Source: CBDFNN01 sp965250215 (GTDB taxonomy: Bacteria > Bacteroidota > Rhodothermia > Rhodothermales > DATKEJ01). From it: DNA of 64,000 bases. How positions within the stretch are numbered: the stretch's first letter is position 1; each line of letters starts with the position of its first letter. The notes below the pieces were generated by a model. The model was not told where the DNA came from and did not search any database. It saw only the letters and a program-made list of their open reading frames with translations. Shown here piece after piece: positions 34,285 through 42,947 of this stretch. The position numbers and the translations under genes were made by a program. The DNA is taken from the NCBI GenBank assembly GCA_965250215.1, contig CBDFNN010000004.1, positions 1,860,001 through 1,924,000 of the forward strand. The letters are read 5' to 3'.

Positions 34285-35274
34285 ATGGCCTCTACGTTTA
34301 TTAGCTATTCCAGTCGAGATACAGATCGGGTAAAAGATTTTGTAAGCGACCTCAAGAATTTGGGGCAAGATGTCTGGTTTGATGATGCTCTCTCAGGAGG
34401 CCAAGAATGGTGGGACACAATCCTCTCACAGATGGAAGAGGCGGATGTGTTCATCATGATCATTACATCACATTATATGGCCTCAGACGCATGTCGGCGA
34501 GAATATCAGTACGCGATTTCTTTGGATAGGAATATAATTCCAGTTGTCTTAGGAAAAGATCTCGACCTGTCCTTACTCCCTCCACTTATCTCAAAGCTTC
34601 AAATGGTGGATTACTCAAGTGGCGATAAGTCTTCTGTTTTCTCTCTCAATCGAGCGATCAATTCCTTGCCGGATAAAATACCTTTGCCGGACCCTATGCC
34701 GTCCAGACCGGAGATTCCGATTTCCTACGTAGCAGGAATAATTGAAGACATTCGTTCTTCTGAGGCGCTCAGCTATGATCAACAGATTGCCATAGTATTC
34801 AAACTACGGTCTCATCTAGAGGAGACGGATGATATTCAAAGTGTTCAAAAGGCGCTTGACAGTCTTGCCAATAGAAACGATTTGTTGGCGAAGGTTAAGC
34901 AAGAGATGGATCGAATTCCATTGATGCATCAGCGAAATAGAACTGAGAAAAAATCGGAACCCCCAGTTGATCTTGAACCCCTACTCAGAAAACCAAGAGA
35001 AAAGATTTCAAACTCTCCGGTCAAGATGACACCCATAGAAAGGAGTCAGACAAGGATTGCCGGAATCAGCACGACCATTCCAAGAACAAAAAGGGACAGC
35101 AAAGGGATCGGCTTTCTTGGAGTAATCTGCTTCTTTATACCGATTGTTGGTTTAGTATTGGCGGGTGTCTGGTGGAGTGAATCGCCCTCGAGGGCAAAGA
35201 AATCTCTTTGGATTGCTTTGGCGGGGATGTTCATTTATTTCATCATCAATCTCAATTCTGCCTTTTACTACTAA
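34285..35274 (+). CDS. TIR-domain protein with C-terminal membrane hairpin
   Basis: A 329-residue protein from the ATG at 34285 (AAAGG upstream); the frame could start at 34204 but then precedes the TIR domain with unrelated sequence. Residues 3-135 form a TIR domain: STFISYSSRD, V-W-F-D-D-A-L-S-G-G-Q-E-W and E73 in ACRREYQYA as putative NADase Glu. A helical middle section (about 150-220) and two C-terminal helices (about 276-296 and 308-326) anchor it in the membrane. It is the last gene of the CIS operon and mirrors the TIR-PASTA gene ending the opposite operon. Confidence 0.85.
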   Translation: MASTFISYSSRDTDRVKDFVSDLKNLGQDVWFDDALSGGQEWWDTILSQMEEADVFIMIITSHYMASDACRREYQYAISLDRNIIPVVLGKDLDLSLLPPLISKLQMVDYSSGDKSSVFSLNRAINSLPDKIPLPDPMPSRPEIPISYVAGIIEDIRSSEALSYDQQIAIVFKLRSHLEETDDIQSVQKALDSLANRNDLLAKVKQEMDRIPLMHQRNRTEKKSEPPVDLEPLLRKPREKISNSPVKMTPIERSQTRIAGISTTIPRTKRDSKGIGFLGVICFFIPIVGLVLAGVWWSESPSRAKKSLWIALAGMFIYFIINLNSAFYY

Positions 35275-35282
35275 TGGCGAGA

Positions 35283-36215
35283 TTACAAAATTCTTGCGCG
35301 CCCAAAGCTTTGATCATAGGTGGTGCAATGAATGATGACATACTCGATTTCATTTAGATTCACATTTGAAGGCACGGCAAACGACTGAGCTCCCTCGAAG
35401 GCTCTTAATAATCCGAGCTTGATGCTGTCACCGTCAATTGAGTCAGTAGCTGTTAAGTAGATATCTAAACGCGGTCCGGAGTCAACTCTAAAACTATCCC
35501 TTATCTCGAGTTTAAGGCTGCCGTCCGGCTGTTCCTGCAGATCGACCGTTCCATTAGCGCTATAGTCGCTGAGGCCTGAAAAGGAGCCTGACTTTTTCTC
35601 ACCAAAAACAGAAACTGGAATGGGCAAACTTTTAAGCCCATCGAACTCCAAGCGAACTTGGGTAATACCTCTTGACCTGCTGACGATTTGCCCGACCTGA
35701 TTGATCTCTGCAATAGCTGATGCGGAGCTGGACCAAATAGGCGTCCCCTCGTTGATTCGATCTCCGTTCAAATTCCAGACTGTGTAATCAAGAGAAAGCT
35801 GCTTGCCCTTTTCTGTCACCAAAGTATCAGGAACGACATCAATTCTGGCGATCGAGGTTGCGCTCTCGACAACTGTAATTAGGCTCGGATTGCTTCTGAC
35901 GCCTTCGAATGAAGCCATAGCCAGTGTTTGTCCGATAACTTTTGCAGTGACAAATCCATCTGAGCTAATTTCTGCTATCGACTCGTCGTCAATGGTCCAC
36001 GATAGACTAGGATTTGCCGTAGTCATGGCATCCGTATCTGTGAAATTGGACTGGAGAGTCACGGTGGAGTCAGGAACTAGAGCAATCTGTCGCTCGGAAA
36101 GAACAAGCTTTGCTGTGGCCCTTTCAGGAGTGCCCAACTCGATGACCGGGTCATCCTTGCAGCCGATGCTGATAGCGAGAACAAACAGTATTAATGCTAT
36201 GGGTAAATGACGCAT
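35283..36215 (-). CDS. Lipoprotein with Big_2-like Ig domains and DM13 domain
   Basis: A 310-residue protein. Signal with lipobox-like ISIGC (Cys19). Two bacterial Ig-like (Big_2) domains follow (about 35-115, LSERQIALVPDSTVTLQ, SWTIDDESIAEISSDGFVTA; about 120-205). The end (about 210-310) is a DM13 domain: GSFSGLSDYSANGTV, then E-Y-V-I-I-H-C and F-G-R-A-R-I. DM13 is thought to be redox or electron-transfer related. It converges on the last CIS gene (8-base gap), so this is likely the chromosome side of the island boundary. Confidence 0.8.
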   Translation of the reverse strand: MRHLPIALILFVLAISIGCKDDPVIELGTPERATAKLVLSERQIALVPDSTVTLQSNFTDTDAMTTANPSLSWTIDDESIAEISSDGFVTAKVIGQTLAMASFEGVRSNPSLITVVESATSIARIDVVPDTLVTEKGKQLSLDYTVWNLNGDRINEGTPIWSSSASAIAEINQVGQIVSRSRGITQVRLEFDGLKSLPIPVSVFGEKKSGSFSGLSDYSANGTVDLQEQPDGSLKLEIRDSFRVDSGPRLDIYLTATDSIDGDSIKLGLLRAFEGAQSFAVPSNVNLNEIEYVIIHCTTYDQSFGRARIL

Positions 36216-36280
36216 AATGATATTATTAATTTCGAGAGCATACCCGTATCCTAAAAATCAGTTGTCACAAAACAGTAACG

Positions 36281-36312
36281 AACTTCGAGTGACGAGTACC
36301 GAGAGCTCGCAA
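36281..36312. repeat. Degenerate CGAGTGACGAG words
   Basis: Short drifting repeat words (CTTCGAGTGACGAGTACCGAGAGC) lie in the divergent gap between the DM13 lipoprotein and the sulfatase. They are the same kind as those left of the island. Confidence 0.3.
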
Positions 36313-36334
36313 TGGAATTAAATTAAATAAAACT

Positions 36335-38278
36335 ATGCGCTGCAATTTCCAGTTTCTAATCGTCATTTTGCTCCTCTGTCTTTTTGCGGCGCAAGATGTT
36401 AAAGGTCAAGCCGCAGAACAGCCAAATATTCTTTGGATTACGGTCGAAGACATGAGTCCAACGCTTGGCTACCTCGGGGACAGTTATGCTGAGACTCCGA
36501 ATCTCGATAAGCTCGCGATGAGCTCGGTTCAATACTCGCAGGCATTCGCGTCTTCTCCTGTTTGTGCACCAAGTCGTTCTACGCTGATTAATGGTGTCTA
36601 CTCAACGAGCCTTGGCACCCAGAGGCTCCGATCCCATTTCGATCAGCCTGATTATATGCGCGGATTTCCGTCCTATCTCAAAGAAGCAGGCTACTACACG
36701 ACCAATAATTTCAAAACGGATTACAACACAGCTGATGAGGCTGCGATAATCGCGGCGTCTTTTGATCAATCGAACAATACGGCCCATTGGCGAGGCAAGA
36801 AAGACGGCCAACCTTTCTTCGCGATATTCAACGACATGGTCACGCATCAATCAAGAACGATGTCTTGGAGTTATGAGCGATTTCAGCGTGAAGTACAGAG
36901 CCTCTTGAGCGAGGACGAAATTCATGATCCTGCGCTCGCGCCAGTTCCTCCCTATTATCCGGATACGCCAGTCATCCGCAAGACGATTGCGCGTTACTAC
37001 GATGCGATTAGCGTTATGGATAAAAACGTTGGTCGAATTCTCTCGGAGTTAGAAGAAGATGGATTGGCGGACGATACGATTATTTTCTTCTATTCAGACC
37101 ATGGCTCAGGATTGCCACGTCACAAGCGAGTTCTTCAAGACTCTGGAATGCATGTCCCACTGATGGTTCATTTCCCAGAGAAGTACAAGCATCTCGCGCC
37201 TGCGGAAGATCGAGTGATATTAGATCGTCTTCTGAGCTTTGTTGATTTTGCGCCGACTGTTCTCAGTCTCGCTGGGATAGAAATTCCCGAGTATATGCAA
37301 GGCACGGCCTTCCTAGGAGCACAAGAAGGACCCGAGGCGAATTATCTTTTCGGAACAAGGGATCGCATAGACGAGGCCTTCGAACTTGCGCGATCGGTCC
37401 GTGACAAGCGATGGATCTACGTTCGAAATTACATGCCTCACTTATCTTACAACCAGCCCAGTGCCTACTCGGATCTTTCCGATATCAGAAAGGACATCTA
37501 TCGCGAGGCGAAGGAGAGCTTCATGACCCCAGCACAAATTCACTATGCAGGGCCTTTCAAGCCGGCCGAGGAATTGTATGACCGAATTGCAGATCCCTTT
37601 CAGATTCGGAATCTTGCATCCTCCGAAGCGCATGCTCCAATCCGAGATCAATTCCGTTCCTTGCTGACATCGTTTGTTGTTGACACACAAGATCTTGGTT
37701 TCATTCCAGAGACGGAGGCATGGCTTTCTTGCGAAGCTCAACCGATCTATGACTGTGGAAGGTCTATGGACCTGAGCGAAGTTTACGCAACGGCATCGCT
37801 GGTCGGACTCGGCATGGAGACAAGAGATGAACTTGTAGCCAGACTAAGTCACGAGAACGCACTTGTGCGCTATTGGGCAGCCATCGGACTGCGGGCTTTG
37901 GGTGATTTCAGCGACAAAAGTGTGGACGCACTGACACTTGCTTTGGAAGACTCCTCGCCAAGCGTTCGATCTGAGTCAGCAGCCGCGCTTGCTTACATCG
38001 GAGAGACCGAGAAATCCCTGGATGTTTTGGCAGCTGAGATGAAAGGAGATGATCCCAATGCTGTATTGCGAGCAGTACGAGTTACCGAGCTTCTGGGAGA
38101 GCGGAGTCGGCCCTTGATTGCATCGATGGAAGAGGTTCATCCTAATTGGCTTTCATTCGATCGGGGGGCGCTGACTCTCTTTATAAACTTTTCTTTGGAT
38201 GCGGCCTTGAAGGGGCTCGGCAGGGAAGGAGGGCTCATGCAATTTGAGCAGATTGCAACGCCGAAGGGGGAGGACTAG
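36335..38278 (+). CDS. Secreted sulfatase with C-terminal HEAT repeats
   Basis: A 647-residue protein with a cleavable signal (to about residue 25). The type I sulfatase core is clear: metal-binding WITVEDMSP, then the formylglycine motif C77-A-P-S-R, DHGSGLPRHK and a later K/H set. It hydrolyses sulfate esters, probably of algal polysaccharide or other sulfated glycans, in the periplasm after Cys77 is oxidised by an FGE (not in the window). Residues about 500-600 hold HEAT-like repeats (VRYWAAIGLRALGD, PSVRSESAAALAYIGE), found in a subset of the family. It has no transport or PUL neighbours. Confidence 0.9.
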   Translation: MRCNFQFLIVILLLCLFAAQDVKGQAAEQPNILWITVEDMSPTLGYLGDSYAETPNLDKLAMSSVQYSQAFASSPVCAPSRSTLINGVYSTSLGTQRLRSHFDQPDYMRGFPSYLKEAGYYTTNNFKTDYNTADEAAIIAASFDQSNNTAHWRGKKDGQPFFAIFNDMVTHQSRTMSWSYERFQREVQSLLSEDEIHDPALAPVPPYYPDTPVIRKTIARYYDAISVMDKNVGRILSELEEDGLADDTIIFFYSDHGSGLPRHKRVLQDSGMHVPLMVHFPEKYKHLAPAEDRVILDRLLSFVDFAPTVLSLAGIEIPEYMQGTAFLGAQEGPEANYLFGTRDRIDEAFELARSVRDKRWIYVRNYMPHLSYNQPSAYSDLSDIRKDIYREAKESFMTPAQIHYAGPFKPAEELYDRIADPFQIRNLASSEAHAPIRDQFRSLLTSFVVDTQDLGFIPETEAWLSCEAQPIYDCGRSMDLSEVYATASLVGLGMETRDELVARLSHENALVRYWAAIGLRALGDFSDKSVDALTLALEDSSPSVRSESAAALAYIGETEKSLDVLAAEMKGDDPNAVLRAVRVTELLGERSRPLIASMEEVHPNWLSFDRGALTLFINFSLDAALKGLGREGGLMQFEQIATPKGED

Positions 38279-38390
38279 TTGGTCGAGGCTGAGACATAGA
38301 CCAAGCTCTCTAGAGGTTTTTGGCCTCACAAATTTCGAACTCGGAACGCCATATATATATATGTACGGCGTGGTCGTCCGGACATGCGCC

Positions 38391-39377
38391 TTACACCACC
38401 CAATCCCAAGATTTCTTCAGCGTTTCCTTTAGAAACGTCTCTGCCTCTTCGATTTGCTTGTCAGTCGGTTGCTTCGGTAGCTTCGTCATTGCGACCCGTC
38501 CGCGGTAATACTTGAGATCCTCCATTCGTAACTTCTTGGCCGTGGTCGTGAAGCCCTGCCACGTCCCGATGAGGTCGCTCGCGACGTTTGCTCCCAAGGG
38601 CCGAAGCAAGACTGTTCCGCATATCGCAGAGGCGCCTTTACTCCAATACGAGAGGGCAATCTGACCGTTCGGCGAGACTACTCCCTCCATCGGATAAGAC
38701 TTCTCCTTCGCTCCGTCTCCCACCATCCGGATCCTCTTCTCGTCGGACCTTACCTGCAAGGAGCCCTTTTCGAAAGTTTTGTCCTTCCCGCTGGCATTGA
38801 ATTTCGTCCATTCAGCCAACCACTTGCCGCTCATCTTGTCGGCAGTGTTTTTGGTGTGAAAGTGGTCTTTCCGTTCTTCCGACTCCTGCTGTTCCTTTTC
38901 TACCTTCTCCAGAAACTGTTCGATTTTCGGTGCCCAGCTCTGCCGCAAAATATCATCTGGTGTCTTCCCGTTCTTTTTCTTGATCACCAACTCGATCATC
39001 TTCGTGAGACTCGTCAGGCTGTCTTTTCCCGAACCAAAATAAACCTGGAGATTTTCATACACGGAGTTAATTTCCTTCTTCTCGATCCAGAAGAGAACCG
39101 GCATTATCTTCTTTTTTTGACCTGTCGCATAGCCGCTTTCCCACACCAGCCATGGCCGTTCGTTGGATTCCGGAGTGATGATAACCAGAATGGTCTCGGC
39201 AGCTTTGAGCCTCTTATTGATCTGCTTGCGCCATTTTCCAGCCTCCATTCCGCCTCCAGGACTCGTCTCGCTCGAAAACCATACCGGGATCGTCCCTGAC
39301 GTGATTTCCGAAATGAGGGCCTTGAGTCCGTCCGCAAGAGCTTTGTCATTGCGCGCGTGACTAATAAATACTGACAT
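38391..39377 (-). CDS. TIR-domain protein with beta-rich C-terminal domain (copy 1)
   Basis: A 328-residue protein from the ATG at 39377 (MSVFISHA). Residues 1-140 are TIR-like: SVFISHARNDKALADGL, PVWFSSE, ILVIITPES and PWLVWESGYA with E80 as the likely catalytic Glu. A charged linker (VEKEQQESEERK) leads to a beta-rich domain (about 185-300: MSGKWLAEWTK, RIRMVGDGAK, GVVSPNGQIALSYW, GTVLLRPLGAN) resembling a lipocalin or calycin barrel that could bind a ligand. Paralogue of the next upstream gene. There is no membrane segment. It may be a defence NADase or signalling protein; no ATPase or effector partner is adjacent. Confidence 0.8.
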   Translation of the reverse strand: MSVFISHARNDKALADGLKALISEITSGTIPVWFSSETSPGGGMEAGKWRKQINKRLKAAETILVIITPESNERPWLVWESGYATGQKKKIMPVLFWIEKKEINSVYENLQVYFGSGKDSLTSLTKMIELVIKKKNGKTPDDILRQSWAPKIEQFLEKVEKEQQESEERKDHFHTKNTADKMSGKWLAEWTKFNASGKDKTFEKGSLQVRSDEKRIRMVGDGAKEKSYPMEGVVSPNGQIALSYWSKGASAICGTVLLRPLGANVASDLIGTWQGFTTTAKKLRMEDLKYYRGRVAMTKLPKQPTDKQIEEAETFLKETLKKSWDWVV

Positions 39378-39585
39378 AATCAAGTTTTGTTGGTTAGTGA
39401 GGATTGAGCGACTCCATAAGCCCCCAAAATTCCGTCTATGATTGCGACTGGAGAGGTAGTATTTTTACTTTCCCTTTGCGATCGCCCACATTTCTAGACC
39501 AAACTCTCTAGAGGTTTTTGGCCTCACAAATTTCGAACTCGGAACAGCATTTTCTTTGTATGGCGTGGTCGTCTAGACTTGTGCC

Positions 39586-40575
39586 TCACACCACCCAATC
39601 CCAAGAATTCTTCAGCGCTTCCTTTAGAAACGCCTCTGCCTCTTCGATTTGCTTGCCGGTTGCCATCTTGGGCAGTCTCGTCATCACGACCCGTCCACGG
39701 ACATACTTGAGTTCCGCGAATCGTAGCTTCTTGGCCGTGAAGCCCTGCCACGTCCCGACGAGATCGCTCGCGATGTTTCCTCCCAAGGGCCGAAGTAAGA
39801 CTGTTCCGCATATTGCAGTGTCGCCTTCACTCCAATATGAGAGAGCAATTTGACCAATCGGCGAGACAACTCCCTCCATCGGATAAGGCTTCCCCTTTGC
39901 TCCGTCTCCCACCATCCGGATCCTCGTCTCGTCGGACCACACCCGCAAGGAGTCCGCTTCGAAATCTTTCTCCTTCCCGTTGGCAAGGATTTTCGTCCAT
40001 TGAGCCAACCACTTGCCGCTCATCTTCTCGGCAGTGTCTTGGGTGTGAAAGTGGTCGTGAAAGAGAGTGCGTTCTTCCGACTCCTGCTGTTCCTTTTCTA
40101 CCTCCTCTAGAAACTGTTCGATCTGAGGTGCCCAGCTATTCCGTTTCTTATCATCTGGTGTCTGCCCCGACTGAGTCTTGATCACCAACTCGATCATCTT
40201 CGTGATACTGGTCAGGCTGTCCTCTCCCGAACCCTGATAAACCTGATGATTTTGATACACGGAGTGAATTCGCTTCTTCTCGATCCAGAAGAGAACCGGC
40301 ATCACCTCCTTTTTGCGGCCTTCCGCAAAGCCACTTTCCCACACCAGCCACGGTCGTTCGCTGGATTGAGGAGTGATGATGACCAGGATGGTTTTGGCCT
40401 TTTTGATCTGAGTCCAGATCTGCTTGCGATATTCTCCCGACTCCATACCTCCGCCCGCTCTCGTTTCGCTCGAAAACCATACCGGGATCGTCCCTGACGT
40501 GATATCCGAAATGAGGGTCTTGAGTCCGTCCGCAAGAACTCTGTCAACGTGCGCGTGACTAATAAAGACTGACAT
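39586..40575 (-). CDS. TIR-domain protein with beta-rich C-terminal domain (copy 2)
   Basis: A 329-residue protein from the ATG at 40575; the frame runs 42 bases further but ATG-MSVFISHA fits the paralogue. It has the same order as copy 1: TIR (ILVIITPQS, PWLVWESGFA with Glu80), Gln/Glu-rich linker, then the calycin-like barrel (MSGKWLAQWTK, GVVSPIGQIALSYW, ASDLVGTWQGF). Both copies keep the putative catalytic Glu and barrel glycines, so both are probably active. Differences cluster in the linker and surface helices. The pair may have split roles, or one may modulate the other. Confidence 0.8.
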   Translation of the reverse strand: MSVFISHAHVDRVLADGLKTLISDITSGTIPVWFSSETRAGGGMESGEYRKQIWTQIKKAKTILVIITPQSSERPWLVWESGFAEGRKKEVMPVLFWIEKKRIHSVYQNHQVYQGSGEDSLTSITKMIELVIKTQSGQTPDDKKRNSWAPQIEQFLEEVEKEQQESEERTLFHDHFHTQDTAEKMSGKWLAQWTKILANGKEKDFEADSLRVWSDETRIRMVGDGAKGKPYPMEGVVSPIGQIALSYWSEGDTAICGTVLLRPLGGNIASDLVGTWQGFTAKKLRFAELKYVRGRVVMTRLPKMATGKQIEEAEAFLKEALKNSWDWVV

Positions 40576-40736
40576 AGCCAATCTTATCGGTCCCCGCGCG
40601 TTTTGATCCAGCCTCAATCACCGCAGACCATCACTGACCGCGTTGTGGCCCGCCATGATATTCTTGAGCACGATAGTGTACGATAGTCCTGGCCTTGAAA
40701 GAGATCGTATGCGAATATAATCAGAGCTCTAGGCCT

Positions 40737-40973
40737 CTAAAGCCTTGTAGCCAACTTTGATTTGCCCAGAAGTCTAAGGTAATCTTCCGCCTTGCTAGCT
40801 TCTTCGTCTGATCCGAGTTTGAGCCATCCGAAACGCCACATTTTCACAGCGAGCTTGTCCTCGACAAAGATGTCGAAAGCATCCCTGTTCCTTGTGATCC
40901 TGACATCCTCTTCCTCAAAAGAGAGATTGGTGCCTCCCCTCTGAAGTTTTCTGTATATGACATCAGGATTCAT
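40737..40973 (-). CDS. Small alpha/beta protein, unknown (pair member 2)
   Basis: A 78-residue protein overlapping the upstream gene by ATGA. The sequence opens VIYRKLQRGG, then two strands (VRITRNRDAFDIFVEDKLAVKMW) and a C-terminal helix (EEASKAEDYLRLL). It shares its strand-strand-helix layout with the upstream gene product, suggesting distant paralogues. Function is unknown. Its place beside the TIR pair is the only clue, and an immunity or accessory role is speculative. Confidence 0.5.
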   Translation of the reverse strand: MNPDVIYRKLQRGGTNLSFEEEDVRITRNRDAFDIFVEDKLAVKMWRFGWLKLGSDEEASKAEDYLRLLGKSKLATRL

Positions 40974-41263
40974 TGTGCTGTTTCTCGATGAGAGACCCCA
41001 ATGGGAAATCCAGATTCATCGAACTCAAAAAGCAGAGAAAGAGCTAGCTTATAATCTAGAAATCTCAGTGCTATTGAGATGTCATTTGGCGTCCCGACTC
41101 GACGAACATGATCTTTATAACTGTCCAGACATAGCCGCCCGTTCACATATATCTCGATGACATTGCTGTAGCTTACTAAGTCGATTACGAAACCGCCGAA
41201 TTCTTCGGCCGGCATATTCCGGCATTGCTCCTCCAATACCGTATAGATTGAGAGTGTATTCAT
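40970..41263 (-). CDS. Small alpha/beta protein, unknown (pair member 1)
   Basis: A 97-residue protein from the ATG at 41263, with GGAGG five bases upstream; the longer frame to 41296 has no such site. It is predicted alpha/beta: helix (IYTVLEEQCRNM), strands (FGGFVIDLVSYSNVIEIYVNGRLCLDSY), helix (NDISIALRFLDYKLALSLL). It is followed by its likely distant paralogue with a 4-base overlap. No recognisable family. Confidence 0.5.
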   Translation of the reverse strand: MNTLSIYTVLEEQCRNMPAEEFGGFVIDLVSYSNVIEIYVNGRLCLDSYKDHVRRVGTPNDISIALRFLDYKLALSLLFEFDESGFPIGVSHRETAQ

Positions 41264-41406
41264 GGTTGCCTCCATAAAAGTTAATATTGCCTCCAATTAT
41301 TCAAAGAATGCTCCATACTTAGGTTCCATAAACACCAATTTAATAATGTATTGGCGAATTTTATCTTTTTCTTTATGCCTTATCTTTTGATCACAGACTC
41401 GAGATC

Positions 41407-42663
41407 TTATAGAGGTTTTTTAACAAGGGTCCCATCTTTCATTATCAATTTGGGCGATCGTAAGATGCTCAGATCGTCTAGAGGATTTCCAACTACAGCT
41501 ATCAGATCTGCCAAAAAATCTCTTTTGATCAATCCTAGATTCTCGAGATGGAAAGTCTTTGCGTTGCCCGAGGTAGCGGATTTTAGAACCTCGATGGCTT
41601 CCATCCCATAATCTCTCATGAGCTCCAATTCCCAAGCATTGTCACCGTGGTCGAAGACACCCACATCACTACCAGCACAAATATTTATGCCGGCAGACAA
41701 AGCATCATTCATCTGTTGCCGCTTTAGTTCAAGCCTTTTTGGATAGGGCGCTTTCCCATTCCAACCGCGGTACCCACTTATGGCCTCAACAGCCCCAAGT
41801 GTGGGGCAAAGCGCCACTCCTTTCTCTTTCATCATTTGAAATATTTCTTGGGTAGCTCCATCGCCATGTTCAATGGTCTCTACTCCAGCCAGGATTGCTC
41901 GCCTTATTCCTTCCTCAGTTGCTGCGTGGGCTACTGTCGGCCGACCACTGCTCTTAGCAGTCTCGACTATCAGTGAAAGCTCATCGAGAGAGAAGCTTGG
42001 CATGGCTTCACCATTGGGTCCCCAGCGGTAATCAGCATAGACCTTGATGATATCTGCCCCATGTCCGATCTGATCGCGAACGACTCTAGCAAGGTCTGGA
42101 CCGTCAGCGGCCTCGGCGCCAAGAGGACTCCGGAATTCTGAAGAGAAACCTGTAGGCCCATAGCTTCCTGTAGCGACGATGGCTTTCGACGCAATGATGA
42201 GTCGCGGACCAAGAATGACTCCGTCGTCTATAGCCCGTTTAATTCCTCGATCAGCATATCCAGCACCTTCCGTGCCTAGGTCTCGAAGAGTCGTAAAGCC
42301 GGCCATCAAAGTTTTCTCGGCGTGAACGACAGCACGCGCCGATCTGTAACTAAGATCTTCTTTCAAGACCTGATCGTTCCAGTTGGCTTCATCATATGGA
42401 TAGAGAAATAGGTGGCCATGACCCTCTATAAGTCCAGGTAGGAGGGTCATTCCACTAAGGTCTATTTTTTGGACCGTGACATTGTTGGGCAGATCCAGAT
42501 TCTGTCCAACAGCTACAATTTTTTGGCCAATGACTAATACACTAGATCCCTCCAGCATTTCAATGCCATCAAAGACCCGATCTGGAGAGAGTAGGTAGGC
42601 CTCCTGTGCCGACAATTCAGCGTTTAGAGTGAAAAGTGAAAGGAATAAAATGAAGTGCTTCAT
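41407..42663 (-). CDS. Exported amidohydrolase (imidazolonepropionase/prolidase-like)
   Basis: A 418-residue protein from the ATG at 42663, which begins the signal peptide (MKHFILFLSLFTLNAELSAQ). The amidohydrolase metal ligands are visible: H-G-H in IEGHGHLFLY, a likely metal-bridging Lys in DIIKVYADY, VAHAATEEGI, ETIEHGD and D in CAGSDVG. Family members hydrolyse cyclic amides, dipeptides such as Xaa-Pro, or aryl amides; the signal puts it in the periplasm. Specificity cannot be set. It is monocistronic and divergent from ppdK. Confidence 0.85.
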   Translation of the reverse strand: MKHFILFLSLFTLNAELSAQEAYLLSPDRVFDGIEMLEGSSVLVIGQKIVAVGQNLDLPNNVTVQKIDLSGMTLLPGLIEGHGHLFLYPYDEANWNDQVLKEDLSYRSARAVVHAEKTLMAGFTTLRDLGTEGAGYADRGIKRAIDDGVILGPRLIIASKAIVATGSYGPTGFSSEFRSPLGAEAADGPDLARVVRDQIGHGADIIKVYADYRWGPNGEAMPSFSLDELSLIVETAKSSGRPTVAHAATEEGIRRAILAGVETIEHGDGATQEIFQMMKEKGVALCPTLGAVEAISGYRGWNGKAPYPKRLELKRQQMNDALSAGINICAGSDVGVFDHGDNAWELELMRDYGMEAIEVLKSATSGNAKTFHLENLGLIKRDFLADLIAVVGNPLDDLSILRSPKLIMKDGTLVKKPL

Positions 42664-42947
42664 GGTCGATTGGTCTTGTTTCGCAGGCAATGTAATCCTT
42701 GGTGATCTGTGAACAAGCTCAACTTAAGTCTAATCTTGAGTAAGGTCTACTTCAGTTTTGAGGGTCATTTCCGAGCTCTTTGCAATAAAGGCGGCTATTT
42801 GAGATTCGGAAGCGCTTTTAAGAAGCGACATTCATTGGATGAAGGCCGTGATTTCTCGTATCTTTAAGGTTCAGAAAAAGCGCTTGGTTTTGTCTAAATC
42901 GACCGCGTCGACCACGATCCCATTTTACATCACACTAAAGAATAATT

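Larger units (their letters stand above)
38299..40577. repeat. Tandem duplication of a TIR gene with its 3' flank
   Basis: Two direct copies with a period of about 1198 bases. Copy 1 runs from about 38299 to 39380, copy 2 from about 39497 to 40577. Similarity covers the gene and about 90 bases beyond its stop (CTCTAGAGGTTTTTGGCCTC and following bases recur nearly unchanged) and fades at the start codons. About 115 unrelated bases separate the copies. The copies have diverged, so the event is not recent. Confidence 0.85.
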
